Position numbers and translations under genes: made by a program. 64,000 nucleotides of DNA from Marinobacterium sedimentorum (GTDB lineage Bacteria; Pseudomonadota; Gammaproteobacteria; Pseudomonadales; Balneatricaceae), in the NCBI RefSeq assembly GCF_024267675.1, contig NZ_JALDYX010000003.1, forward strand, positions 62,001 through 126,000, read 5' to 3'. Numbering within the stretch: the first letter of the stretch is position 1; each line of letters begins with the position of its first letter. The notes beneath the pieces are model-generated. The model was not told where the DNA came from and made no database searches. It saw only the letters and a list, made by a program, of their open reading frames with translations. Below are positions 1 through 8,883 of the stretch, one piece after another.

Positions 1-2
1 CG

Positions 3-1622
3 GACACCGAGGTCATCCTGCAAGCCTGGAAGGTCTGGGGCAAGGCGTGCGTCAAGAGACTGCGCGGCATGTTCGCCTTTGCCATCTGGGATAAGAACAG
101 CGAGCAACTCTTCATCGCCCGCGACCGGCTGGGAATCAAACCGCTCTACTACAGCCTGATCAATGGCCGCCAGCTGGCCTTTGCCTCCGAGCTAAAGGCA
201 CTGCAGTGTCTGCCACAGCTCGACCGCCAGCTCGACGCCCGCGCCATTGCCGACTACTTCACCTTTGGCTACATCCCCGATCCCAAGTCGATCTTGGCCG
301 GTGTCCATAAACTGCCACCGGGCCATACGCTGCTGCTGGAACGGGGCCAGACTCAACCCACTATCGAGCAGTACTGGGACGCCAGCTTTGCCGACCCCTT
401 TCAGGTCCGCGACCAACGGCAACTCGATGAGGAGCTGATCGAGCGGCTGCGCGAGGCGGTTGGGATCCGTCTGATCTCCGAGGTACCGATCGGCGCCTTC
501 CTCTCCGGCGGGGTCGACTCCAGTGCCGTGGTTGCCCTGATGGCCGGGCTGATGCAGCAGCCGGTCAACACCTGTTCCATCGGTTTCGATGTTCCCAGCT
601 TCAACGAAACCGAATTCGCACGCCAGGTGGCCGAGCGCTACCAGACCAATCACCAGGAGCACCAGGTGGCGGTGGACGATTTCGGCCTGCTCGACACCCT
701 ATCAGGCCTCTACGACGAGCCCTACGCCGACAGCTCGGCGATCCCGACCTACCGGGTCTGCGAGCAGGCCAAAAAGCGGGTAACGGTTTGCCTGTCCGGC
801 GACGGCGGTGACGAGCTGTTCGCGGGCTATCGCCGCTACCGCTGGCATCTGCTCGAGGAGCGTATCCGCGGCCTGGTCCCGTCGGCGATTCGCCAGCCGG
901 TGTTCGGCCTGCTGGGCAACTACTACCCCAAACTGGACCGGGCGCCCAGGTATCTGCGTGCCAAGTCGACGTTCCAGGCCCTGCAGCGCGAGGCGCTGGC
1001 CGCTTACCTGCACAGTGTATCCTTCACGCCGGAGCCGGTATTCAAGCAGCTGTTCACGCCCGAATTCAACAAGCGACTGAACGGTTACCGTCCCCTGGAG
1101 GTGTTCGAAGGCTATCAACAGCAGTTCGATGGCGACGACCCGCTGTCGCTGATCCAGTATCTGGATATGAAGACCTACCTGCCCGGCGACATCCTCACCA
1201 AGGTAGATCGCGCCAGCATGGCCCACAGCCTGGAAGTGCGGGTGCCACTCCTGGATCACGAATTTTTGGGCTGGGCCAACCGCATTCCCGCACACCTGAA
1301 ACTGCACCGCAGAGAGGGCAAGCACATATTCAAGCGCGCGCTGGAACCACACCTGCCGCGCAACGTGCTCTACAGACCCAAGATGGGATTTGGTGTGCCC
1401 GTCGCCCGCTGGATACGTGGCCCTCTGGCCGACACCCTGCGCCAACGCATTCTGCGGGGGCATCTGCAGACCCTGGGAATATTTAATCAGAAGACACTGG
1501 AGCGCCTCGCCGACGAACATATCCGCGGAACGAGCGATCACAGCGTTACGCTTTGGGCGTTGCTGATGTTCGAGGCCAGCATCAGGCGCTCGATGACCGG
1601 CGACCAGGTAGCCGCTGCATGA
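3..1622 (+). CDS. asnB: asparagine synthase-like amidotransferase, exosortase A-locus type (5' truncated)
   Basis: The reading frame is open from base 3, so the N-terminal glutaminase nucleophile (Cys2) and roughly 90 residues lie outside the window. What remains shows the end of the class II glutamine amidotransferase domain (DTEVILQAW, RLRGMFAFAIWD, LPPGHTL) and the synthetase domain with the PP-loop SGGVDSSAV and the LSGDGGDELFAGY segment. The family transfers glutamine-derived ammonia to an adenylated carboxylate. The wording of the sequence and the neighbours resemble the amidotransferase 1 subgroup of exosortase A exopolysaccharide loci, so sugar or glycan amidation is a better guess than asparagine supply. 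Its stop overlaps the next gene's start (ATGA), which implies one transcript and coupled translation. Confidence 0.88.
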   Translation, partial: DTEVILQAWKVWGKACVKRLRGMFAFAIWDKNSEQLFIARDRLGIKPLYYSLINGRQLAFASELKALQCLPQLDRQLDARAIADYFTFGYIPDPKSILAGVHKLPPGHTLLLERGQTQPTIEQYWDASFADPFQVRDQRQLDEELIERLREAVGIRLISEVPIGAFLSGGVDSSAVVALMAGLMQQPVNTCSIGFDVPSFNETEFARQVAERYQTNHQEHQVAVDDFGLLDTLSGLYDEPYADSSAIPTYRVCEQAKKRVTVCLSGDGGDELFAGYRRYRWHLLEERIRGLVPSAIRQPVFGLLGNYYPKLDRAPRYLRAKSTFQALQREALAAYLHSVSFTPEPVFKQLFTPEFNKRLNGYRPLEVFEGYQQQFDGDDPLSLIQYLDMKTYLPGDILTKVDRASMAHSLEVRVPLLDHEFLGWANRIPAHLKLHRREGKHIFKRALEPHLPRNVLYRPKMGFGVPVARWIRGPLADTLRQRILRGHLQTLGIFNQKTLERLADEHIRGTSDHSVTLWALLMFEASIRRSMTGDQVAAA

Positions 1623-2842
1623 AGATACTGCACATTTTTGACCATTCCATTCCCTTGCACAGCGGCTATACGTTTCGCAGTCGTGCAATCCTGGAAAACC
1701 AGCGCGCTCAGGGACTGCAAACCTGTCACCTTACCAGCCCCAAACAGGGAAGCGCCGCCGCGTCAAAAGAGCAGGTGGAGGGTCTGGACTTCTACCGCTG
1801 TGAAGACATCCCCGGTTGGCTAAAAGCAGTACCCTTTGTCAATCAATTGGCCATCATTCCGGTATTGAGCCGCAAGATCGCGGAGGTTATTGATTGGGAA
1901 AGGCCGGATATCATCCACGCCCACTCGCCGGCCCTCAACGGGATTGCCGCCCTGCAGGCCGCGCGAAAAGCCGGCCTGCCACTGGTTTACGAGGTGCGGG
2001 CATTCTGGGAGGACGCCGCCGTCAATCTTGGCACCAGCTCCGAAGGCGGCATACGCTACCGCCTCACCCGAGCGCTTGAAACCCATGTACTCAAACGCGC
2101 CGATGCTGTGACCTGCATCTGCCAGGGTCTTCGGCAAGATATCATCGCCAGGGGAGTCCCGGCACAACGCATCACCACCATTCCCAACGCAGTCGATCTG
2201 GAGCAGTTTCCGCTGCTGACCGGAAAGTCCGCGGAAATTCTTCAATTGCATGGTTTGAATGACCAGCCTGTAATCGGCTTTATCGGTTCCTTTTACGAAT
2301 ACGAAGGCCTGGATATTTTGATTCAGGCCGTCGACCAGCTAAGTGCCGCCCTGCCGAACCTGCGGGTGTTTCTGGTCGGCGGTGGCCCCCAGGAAGCCTT
2401 TCTCAAACAACTGGCCTGTGACCTGGGCGTCAACGACCGGATCATCTTTACAGGGCGAGTGCCCCACCAGCAGGTCGCCAGCTATTACAGTGTGCTCGAC
2501 GCGCTGGTCTATCCCCGCAAATCCATGCGTCTGACGGAACTGGTGACCCCCCTCAAACCCATGGAAGCCATGGCACAGGGTAAGCCGGTACTGGCCTCCG
2601 ACGTAGGGGGGCACAAGGAGCTGATAACCCACGGGGAGAACGGCTACCTGTTCGCCGCCAACAATCCGGCAGCTCTGGCAAACGCCATCGAATCGATGTT
2701 CCTCAACACTGCCTCCTACGAAAGCCTGGTGGCTCGAGGGCGCGAGTTTGTCGAACAGGAGCGCAACTGGGTCGCAAGCGTAGGTCGATACCAACGCATT
2801 TACGCGGCTGTTGCGGGGGCTTGCGCAATTGATGGCGTTTGA
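1619..2842 (+). CDS. GT4 glycosyltransferase, exosortase A-associated type
   Basis: A 407-residue GT-B fold glycosyltransferase. The start was set at the ATG at 1619, which overlaps the upstream stop by four bases; an in-frame extension to 1553 lies inside the amidotransferase and is unlikely. The N-terminus (MKILHIFDHSIPLHSGYTFR, then TSPKQG) strongly resembles the Daro_2409-type glycosyltransferases known from exosortase A loci. The C-terminal half carries the GT4 nucleotide-sugar segment (GFIGSFYEYEGLD, then the acidic KPMEAMAQGKPVLASDVGG). It probably adds one sugar to a lipid-linked exopolysaccharide unit at the inner face of the membrane. Donor and acceptor cannot be read from the sequence. 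Confidence 0.88.
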   Translation: MKILHIFDHSIPLHSGYTFRSRAILENQRAQGLQTCHLTSPKQGSAAASKEQVEGLDFYRCEDIPGWLKAVPFVNQLAIIPVLSRKIAEVIDWERPDIIHAHSPALNGIAALQAARKAGLPLVYEVRAFWEDAAVNLGTSSEGGIRYRLTRALETHVLKRADAVTCICQGLRQDIIARGVPAQRITTIPNAVDLEQFPLLTGKSAEILQLHGLNDQPVIGFIGSFYEYEGLDILIQAVDQLSAALPNLRVFLVGGGPQEAFLKQLACDLGVNDRIIFTGRVPHQQVASYYSVLDALVYPRKSMRLTELVTPLKPMEAMAQGKPVLASDVGGHKELITHGENGYLFAANNPAALANAIESMFLNTASYESLVARGREFVEQERNWVASVGRYQRIYAAVAGACAIDGV

Positions 2843-3935
2843 TGCCCTTCGCATCTGTGTAATAGGCCCGGTACCTCCACCCGCCGGGGGAATGGCCAGC
2901 CAGACGGCGGAGCTCTGCCGCCTGCTGGAACAAGAGGGAGCCCAGGTCACACTGGTCGCCGTCAACCCGCCCTACCGCCCGGCATGGATTGGCCGCTGGC
3001 GGGGCCTGCGGGCGCTGTTTCGCCTGTTGTCCTACCTTCGCGTGCTTTGGTGCAAGCTTGGAGGCCCCGACGTGGTTCACCTGATGGCCAACTCGGGATG
3101 GTCCTGGTACCTGTTCGCAACCCCCGCAATCTGGGTCGCTTACCTGCGAGGGACGCCAATTGTCGTCAACTACCGTGGGGGTAACGCCGCGGCGTTCTTC
3201 GACCGCGACTGGCGCTGGATCAGACCCACGCTGCGCCGTGCCAGCGCCTGTGTAGTGCCTTCGGCATTTCTTGCCGAGGTGTTCGCCAGACACCAACTAT
3301 CGGCACGCATCATCCCCAATACGCTGGACCCGGCCCGTTTTACCCCAGCCGACCCGGCAAAACCCAGGGCTTCACCCGCCTCCCCTGGACCGGTCCTGCT
3401 CATTACCCGTAACCTGGAGCTGATCTATGGCATCGATTTGGCCTTGCAGGCACTGCCCGTCGTGCAGGCGCGGTTTCCCGGGGTTCGGCTGCTAATCGCC
3501 GGCTCAGGCCCTGAGCGGGCCGCGCTCCAGCGCCTGGCTGAGGACCTGGGGGTGAATGATCGGGTTGAGTTCCGCGGCCGGCTGGCGCCTCAGGAGGTGG
3601 CCGAGCTGTACCGACAGGCCGATCTTCTGCTCAACCCCAGTCGGGTGGATAACTCGCCCAATTCCATCATCGAAGCCCTTGGCAGCGCCCTGCCCGTGGT
3701 TTCCACCCGTGCCGGCGGCATTCCTCAGCTGGTCACTGACGGGGAAACGGCGCTACTGGTGGACCTGGATGACCCCGCCGCGCTGGCCGCGGCCACCCTG
3801 CGTGTACTCGAAGATGATGATCTGCGGGACCGACTGAAATCCACCGGGCTGGAATTTAGCCGTCGATTTCATTGGGACTCGGTGAAACGGGACCTGTTAA
3901 GCACCTACCAGCAAGTCATTGAGACGAAAAAATGA
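2832..3935 (+). CDS. GT4 family glycosyltransferase
   Basis: A 367-residue glycosyltransferase. The ATG at 2832 was chosen over an in-frame TTG at 2811 because it directly precedes the conserved N-terminal strand (LRICVIGPVPPPAGGMASQ) and leaves an 11-base overlap with the previous gene. The glycine-rich PPPAGGM loop and the C-terminal motif NSPNSIIEALGSALPVVST, with the usual acidic residue, are typical of GT4. It belongs to the same operon as its neighbours and probably acts on the same repeat unit. It is less specifically exosortase-like than the glycosyltransferases on either side. Substrate unknown. Confidence 0.83.
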   Translation: MAFDALRICVIGPVPPPAGGMASQTAELCRLLEQEGAQVTLVAVNPPYRPAWIGRWRGLRALFRLLSYLRVLWCKLGGPDVVHLMANSGWSWYLFATPAIWVAYLRGTPIVVNYRGGNAAAFFDRDWRWIRPTLRRASACVVPSAFLAEVFARHQLSARIIPNTLDPARFTPADPAKPRASPASPGPVLLITRNLELIYGIDLALQALPVVQARFPGVRLLIAGSGPERAALQRLAEDLGVNDRVEFRGRLAPQEVAELYRQADLLLNPSRVDNSPNSIIEALGSALPVVSTRAGGIPQLVTDGETALLVDLDDPAALAAATLRVLEDDDLRDRLKSTGLEFSRRFHWDSVKRDLLSTYQQVIETKK

Positions 3936-4036
3936 ACGCTTTCGATAGTGACGTGCAGCAACCGGCATCGACGGAGGCCGTCGGGGACAGTCAAGTATTG
4001 GCCGGTCTGGCAACGAAAAGCCATCATCCAGACTAA
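3932..4036 (+). CDS. 34-codon ORF, probable gene remnant or spacer peptide
   Basis: An ATG overlaps the upstream glycosyltransferase stop (ATGA), and the frame stays open for 34 codons before TAA. The peptide is hydrophilic and matches no family I know. The 150-base space it fills is unusual in an operon whose other genes touch or overlap. It may be the decayed 5' end of a lost gene, a chance ORF, or a short coupling peptide. Coding status is uncertain. Confidence 0.22.
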   Translation: MNAFDSDVQQPASTEAVGDSQVLAGLATKSHHPD

Positions 4037-4089
4037 TCTCTAAACACCGGCAAGCCTTTTTAGCCTCCTAGACAGAATGGACCGCATCG

Positions 4090-5244
4090 ATGCATATCTG
4101 CCATATCGTATTCCGGTTTGACATCGGTGGCCTGGAAAACGGCATCGTTAATGTTCTCAATTGTCTTCCCAGCGCCGGTTATCGACACACCATTCTCTGC
4201 CTGTCGGGCTACAACCCCGAGTTTTTCGGCAGGATTCGGGCCGACGACGTCTCCATCCACACGCTGGACAAAGCCCCCGGTAAGGATATCAGCTACCTCA
4301 AGCGCCTTTACGGCCTGCTTCGAGAGCTTCGCCCGGACATCGTCCATACCCGAAACCTGAATACCCTCGAGTGCCAGGCGATCGCCTGGCTGGCCGGCGT
4401 GCCTGTCCGGATACACGGCGAACACGGCTGGGACTCGGAGGACGCCAAGATCCGCATGAAGCCAGCGCTCATCCGTAAACTGTTCAGCCCCCTCATCAGC
4501 CGCTACGTCGCCCTTTCGGCTGAAACCGAAAGTTATCTCACCGGGCGGGTGGGTATCTCGCCCAAGCGCATCGAACGCATCTGCAACGGTGTCGATATCA
4601 GCCGGTTTCAGCCCAGGCGCCCTGCAAAAGTAGCGCCACTGACGGAAGAGAGGTGGGTCATCGGCTCGATTGGACGCCTGGCCAGGGTCAAGAATCACCA
4701 GTTGCTGATTCGGGCCTTCGCACAGTTGCTGCACAAGGCAGGTAATCGCCGCGACCGGTTACGCCTCATCATCGTTGGCGAGGGCCCCTGCCGCCAGCAA
4801 CTGGTGGCGCAGGTCAGATCCCTTAACATCGAGGAACGGGTTTCCCTGCCCGGCGCCAGTGACAATATTCCAGAAGTCATGTCCGGCCTGTCACTTTACG
4901 TCCAGCCGTCCTTCGCTGAAGGAATATCCAACACCATTCTCGAGTCCATGGCTTCAGGCCTGGCGGTCATCAGCACCGATGTTGGTGGCGCGAGAGAACT
5001 GGTAGAGCCCGGATTCAATGGCCAGATCACCGCAAACGACAACGTCGAAGAGCTTACCGAGGCGCTTTGGCAGTATATCGAGAACCCGCAATTGCTGCGC
5101 ATGCAGGGTAATAACAGCCGCTTACGGGCGGAGCAGCATTTCAGCCTTGCAACCATGGCCGAGCGCTATCATCACCTTTACCAGCAACAGTCAGCTGCGG
5201 CGACCGGGAGCAGAAGCCATGATCATAATCTCGGGCGTACCTGA
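4090..5244 (+). CDS. GT4 sugar transferase, exosortase A (stp2-like) type
   Basis: A 384-residue GT-B glycosyltransferase. The N-terminus (CHIVFRFDIGGLENGIVNVL) and the segments VHTRNLNTLECQ and RIHGEHGWD are close to the sugar transferase 2 subgroup associated with exosortase/EpsH systems. The C-terminal donor domain has the GSIGRLARVKNHQLLI strand and the EGISNTILESMASGLAVIST motif with its conserved Glu. It probably acts in the cytoplasm on an undecaprenyl-linked exopolysaccharide intermediate. It sits three bases upstream of the next gene. Of all genes in the region, this one most supports calling the locus exosortase-type. Confidence 0.88.
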   Translation: MHICHIVFRFDIGGLENGIVNVLNCLPSAGYRHTILCLSGYNPEFFGRIRADDVSIHTLDKAPGKDISYLKRLYGLLRELRPDIVHTRNLNTLECQAIAWLAGVPVRIHGEHGWDSEDAKIRMKPALIRKLFSPLISRYVALSAETESYLTGRVGISPKRIERICNGVDISRFQPRRPAKVAPLTEERWVIGSIGRLARVKNHQLLIRAFAQLLHKAGNRRDRLRLIIVGEGPCRQQLVAQVRSLNIEERVSLPGASDNIPEVMSGLSLYVQPSFAEGISNTILESMASGLAVISTDVGGARELVEPGFNGQITANDNVEELTEALWQYIENPQLLRMQGNNSRLRAEQHFSLATMAERYHHLYQQQSAAATGSRSHDHNLGRT

Positions 5245-5247
5245 GTC

Positions 5248-6636
5248 ATGACGCGAGCCCTTTACACCCGGCTGGTCGCCGATTGCCTGTTCCCCCTGCA
5301 CGAAAGGCTCAAGGGCCACGACAGCGTGCGGCTGAGAAAGACCCTGGAAGAAAGCCAATGGTTTACCCGGGATGTGCTGCAGGCCCGTTGTCACACACGG
5401 CTGCAGAACTTCCTGACCGACGTGAATGCCATCAACCCGTATTATGCCGACCAGTTCAGAGCCCGCGGACTCTCGCCTGCCAGCTTTGGCGAGCCGGAGA
5501 TCCTCTTGCGCATCCCCTGCCTGACCAAGGAGCTGATCCGTGCGAATCGAGACCAGCTGCTCTCCCGTTCCGATCAGCCTGTGAGGTTTATGAAGACCTC
5601 CGGGTCCAGCGGCCAGCCACTGGAATTCGCCATCGGCAAGGAGCGAATCAGCCACGATATCGCCGCCAAATGGCGGGCAACCCGCTGGTGGGGCCTGGAT
5701 ATCGGCGACCCCGAAGCCGTTGTCTGGGGCTCGGACATCGAACTCGGTGCTCAGGGTCTGGCCAGGCAGATCCGTGATCGACTGATACGATCGCGCCTGT
5801 TCCCCGCCAGACATCTGCGAGGCGATGCACTCATGGCCCTGTTCGACCGCCTCCAGGCCTATAGCCCCGCCATGATCTACGGCTACCCTTCGATTCTGTC
5901 GCTCCTGGCCGAGGCCGCCCTGCAACAGAAACGTTGCTATGACGCCGGCTCCCTCAAGGTCATATTTTGCACGGCGGAAAAGCTCTACGATCATCAGCGG
6001 CAGCTGATAGAGCACGTATTCAAAGCCCCCGTAGCGAATGGCTACGGCAGTCGCGATGCAGGCTTTATCGCCCATGAATGCCCGCAAGGACGCCTGCACC
6101 TCAGTGCCGAGGACATTGTCGTCGAAATTCTTGATGATCAGCAGAACCCCGTTGCCGTTGGAACATCGGGTGAGATCGTCGTTACCCACATGGCCACCCG
6201 AGCCTTCCCGATGATCCGTTACCGTACCGGTGATATCGGAATTCTCTCCACTGAACCCTGCGCCTGTGGACGCCAGCTGCCCATATTGACAGACGTGATA
6301 GGTCGCGCCAACGACCTGCTCCGCGCCACGGACGGCTCCCCGGTTCACGGCGCCTACATCGGTAACATTGTCCGGGAAGACGCGGCTGTCGCCCAATTCC
6401 AATTCATCCAGCACAGCCCCCGCCAGTTTGAACTCAAGCTGGTGTGCCGCGACGGCGCGCAGCCCGACCAGTCTGGCCTCAGGGCGAGACTTCTCGATGT
6501 AGTCGGCGGCGATGCCGAGATTGCTATTCAGCGCACTGCCGCCATCACCGTGGAACAAAATGGCAAGTTCAAGTACATTGTAAATCGGTGCAGCGAAAAC
6601 CCTAGCCTCGCCGGCGCAACCGAACAGAGTCCCTGA
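5248..6636 (+). CDS. PaaK/CapK-like AMP-forming adenylating enzyme
   Basis: A 462-residue member of the phenylacetate-CoA ligase/CapK branch of the ANL superfamily. Visible motifs are the phosphate-binding loop MKTSGSSGQPLEF (about residue 113), YGYPSILSLLAEAA, YGSRDAGFIAHECP in place of the classical YGxTE motif, and YRTGDIG. These predict carboxylate adenylation. In polysaccharide operons such proteins are thought to activate an acyl or amino-acid substituent for glycan decoration, but the substrate is unknown. The start lies three bases after the upstream stop and the next gene begins two bases after this one ends, so it is co-transcribed with the glycosyltransferases and the deacetylase. 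Confidence 0.83.
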   Translation: MTRALYTRLVADCLFPLHERLKGHDSVRLRKTLEESQWFTRDVLQARCHTRLQNFLTDVNAINPYYADQFRARGLSPASFGEPEILLRIPCLTKELIRANRDQLLSRSDQPVRFMKTSGSSGQPLEFAIGKERISHDIAAKWRATRWWGLDIGDPEAVVWGSDIELGAQGLARQIRDRLIRSRLFPARHLRGDALMALFDRLQAYSPAMIYGYPSILSLLAEAALQQKRCYDAGSLKVIFCTAEKLYDHQRQLIEHVFKAPVANGYGSRDAGFIAHECPQGRLHLSAEDIVVEILDDQQNPVAVGTSGEIVVTHMATRAFPMIRYRTGDIGILSTEPCACGRQLPILTDVIGRANDLLRATDGSPVHGAYIGNIVREDAAVAQFQFIQHSPRQFELKLVCRDGAQPDQSGLRARLLDVVGGDAEIAIQRTAAITVEQNGKFKYIVNRCSENPSLAGATEQSP

Positions 6637-6638
6637 CC

Positions 6639-7631
6639 ATGCAGACACGGACACAGATCTGTATCACGGTTGATACCGAATTCAGCATTGCCGGCCACTT
6701 TCAAGATCCGGAACGTTATGCACCTTTGGCCGAGCCGGTCATCTATGGCCATGACCGGAACAAGCGACAGGGCCTTGAGTTCCTTCTCGACACCCTTACC
6801 CGCTACAAGATTACCGCCACCTTCTTTGTCGAGTGCGCCAACTACTTCTACTTCGGCGACGAACCAATGCGCAGCGTTGTGAGGCAGCTGCAGGCAGCCG
6901 GTCTGGACACCCAGATGCATATCCATCCCGTCTGGCTGAGCTTTGCCCAGGGCCGCGAGCAGTTCCCCCGCCACGATAACTGTGATGGGCGCAGGTACGA
7001 GGAGATACTGCGCGTCATCACCGTCTGCGCCGATATCTATGAGCGCTGGGCCGGGCACCGCCCCTTCGCGCTGCGCACTGGGAGCCTGCGCGCCGATCTC
7101 AACGTCTATCGTGCCATGTCCGAAGCTGGCATCCCCATGGCATCCAATATAGCCCTGGGCATTTTCCGACCTGGCGAGCCGGAGCTGCAACTGGACTCAG
7201 GCCGGCGGCGAATACAGGGTGTCATGGAACTGCCGGTGTTTACCTACCGGGACAGCAACCTCTTTGGCGCCCACAAGAAGTCACTGCAGATCACCAGTTG
7301 CTCCTGGCCGGAGATGCGGCATTTGCTTTGGGCTGCACGCAGAGCCGGCGTTGAGCAGGTCATACTGCTGACCCATCCGTTTGAATTCATCAAGAAATCG
7401 GACTTCAGATACACCCGGGTGACACGTAACCGAGTCAACCAGAGGCGCCTGGAAAAGTTGTGTCAGTTCATCAACCGATACGAACAGGATTTTGTCGCCG
7501 TCAACTTTGCCAACCAACGGACAGCCTGGCTTGAATCGGAGCTGGAGCAGCCGTTCGTGCAGATCCCCTCGGTGTTCAGTATCGGCCGCAAACTCCACAA
7601 CCGGATCAACGATTGGGTATGGGCCTACTGA
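6639..7631 (+). CDS. polysaccharide deacetylase family protein
   Basis: A 330-residue protein with a NodB/CE4-like core. The N-terminal ITVDTEFSIAGHF supplies the catalytic and metal Asp (VDTE), TATFFVECANYF is the next strand, and QMHIHPVW supplies metal-binding histidines. The later LRTGSLRADLNVYRAM and LLTHPFEF fit further active-site strands. There is no signal peptide, so action in the cytoplasm on a lipid-linked sugar, or secretion by another route, must be considered. It differs from the XrtA-specific deacetylase subgroup, which starts with a different Asp-rich motif. It is tightly linked to the upstream ligase, and its last 13 bases overlap the next gene. Confidence 0.8.
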   Translation: MQTRTQICITVDTEFSIAGHFQDPERYAPLAEPVIYGHDRNKRQGLEFLLDTLTRYKITATFFVECANYFYFGDEPMRSVVRQLQAAGLDTQMHIHPVWLSFAQGREQFPRHDNCDGRRYEEILRVITVCADIYERWAGHRPFALRTGSLRADLNVYRAMSEAGIPMASNIALGIFRPGEPELQLDSGRRRIQGVMELPVFTYRDSNLFGAHKKSLQITSCSWPEMRHLLWAARRAGVEQVILLTHPFEFIKKSDFRYTRVTRNRVNQRRLEKLCQFINRYEQDFVAVNFANQRTAWLESELEQPFVQIPSVFSIGRKLHNRINDWVWAY

Positions 7632-8881
7632 CCCACACTAAAGGTTCGATATCCCCCGCTATGAAAGATGCGCAGGACAAAGTCATTATTCTCGGCACCG
7701 ATACCCAGATCGGCCTGTCCCTGATACGGGAGCTGGGCCGCCGAAACTGTTACGTGGTCGCTATCGGGCGCTCAAGAGGCTCGATCGGGCTGCGGTCACG
7801 CTATGCGCGGGAGGGTTTCCTCTGGCCAGGGGGCGATGAAACACAGCAGATCGAGTTTCTCAACCGGGTCGCCAGGACCACGGGCGCCCGCTTCCTGCTC
7901 TGCGTGTCCGAGACCGATATTCTGTTCCTCAATCGCTGTCGCGACCGCCTCGAGGGGCTGACACCGCTGATTCCCAGTCAGGCGACCATCGACAGGGTGC
8001 TCGACAAGCAGGGCACCGCCAGCGTTGCGGCCCAGGTTGGCATCCTGTCGCCCGAAAGCCACGCCATCGATGATCTGACGGAGCTTTCCGCCCTTGCCCC
8101 TTCGCTCAGCTACCCGGTGATCCTGAAATGGCGCAACCCCCATGAGGTGATGCAGGACAGCCGGCGCCACGGGCTCGCGATCGAGAAGATTATCTACTGC
8201 CAAAACGCCGATGAGCTGGCCGAGCAGCTCGGGCGCTACGCGCCGCTGGGCCGGTTTCCGATGATTCAGGCATACTGCCCAGGTTACGGCCTGGGCCAGT
8301 TTTTCTTTATGCACCGGGGTAAGGCCCTGTTGCGCTTTCAGCATAGACGCATCCACGAATGGCCTCCCGAAGGCGGATTCTCGTCACTCTGTGCGGGTGT
8401 CCCGCTTGATCAACACCGTGCACTGCAGGAGAAATCCATCGCCTTGCTGCGACTGCTCGACTGGGAAGGCCCTGCGATGGTGGAATACCGATACGATGAA
8501 CATAATGACCGCGCGGTGCTGATGGAGATCAATGGACGGTTCTGGGGAAGCCTGCCACTGGCGTACCACTCCAATGCGCCCTTCGGCTGGTACAGCTACC
8601 AGGTGCTGGGGCTGGGGCAAGTGCCCTTGGCAATCGAACCGGTGCGGGATGACATCCAGTGCCGCAATACCCTGATCGAGCTCAAGCGTTTGATTCGCAT
8701 CATCTTTCAACCACAGAAGATAAGGGACCGAAGTCTGAAGTTCAGCCCATTCAAAGAGGTAGCCTGTTTCATCGGCGGCTATTTCAATCCCAGGATGCGC
8801 TATTACATCTTCAGCCTGTCAGATCCCAAACCCTTGTTGGCCGACTGGATCGCCATGGCGCGCAAATTGATGCGCCGTTAA
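7619..8881 (+). CDS. ATP-grasp carboxylate ligase family protein
   Basis: A protein of about 420 residues. An N-terminal Rossmann-like strand (KVIILGTDTQIGLSLIRELG) is followed by an ATP-grasp domain with lysines in YPVILKWRNP, the lid region FPMIQAYCPGYGLGQFF, and the metal-binding segment LMEINGRFWGSLPLAY (Glu and Asn). Such enzymes join a carboxylate to an amine through an acylphosphate. In this operon it may amidate or acylate a sugar. The start is uncertain: ATG at 7619 overlaps the deacetylase, while ATG at 7661 would begin just before the first conserved strand. It ends two bases before a convergent gene. Confidence 0.78.
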   Translation: MGLLTHTKGSISPAMKDAQDKVIILGTDTQIGLSLIRELGRRNCYVVAIGRSRGSIGLRSRYAREGFLWPGGDETQQIEFLNRVARTTGARFLLCVSETDILFLNRCRDRLEGLTPLIPSQATIDRVLDKQGTASVAAQVGILSPESHAIDDLTELSALAPSLSYPVILKWRNPHEVMQDSRRHGLAIEKIIYCQNADELAEQLGRYAPLGRFPMIQAYCPGYGLGQFFFMHRGKALLRFQHRRIHEWPPEGGFSSLCAGVPLDQHRALQEKSIALLRLLDWEGPAMVEYRYDEHNDRAVLMEINGRFWGSLPLAYHSNAPFGWYSYQVLGLGQVPLAIEPVRDDIQCRNTLIELKRLIRIIFQPQKIRDRSLKFSPFKEVACFIGGYFNPRMRYYIFSLSDPKPLLADWIAMARKLMRR

Positions 8882-8883
8882 GG

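Noticed and set aside
5191-6654. Long minus-strand ORF opposite the adenylating-enzyme gene
   Set aside because: The plus strand encodes a protein with clear ANL-family motifs; the antisense product has none and follows from GC-rich codon structure.
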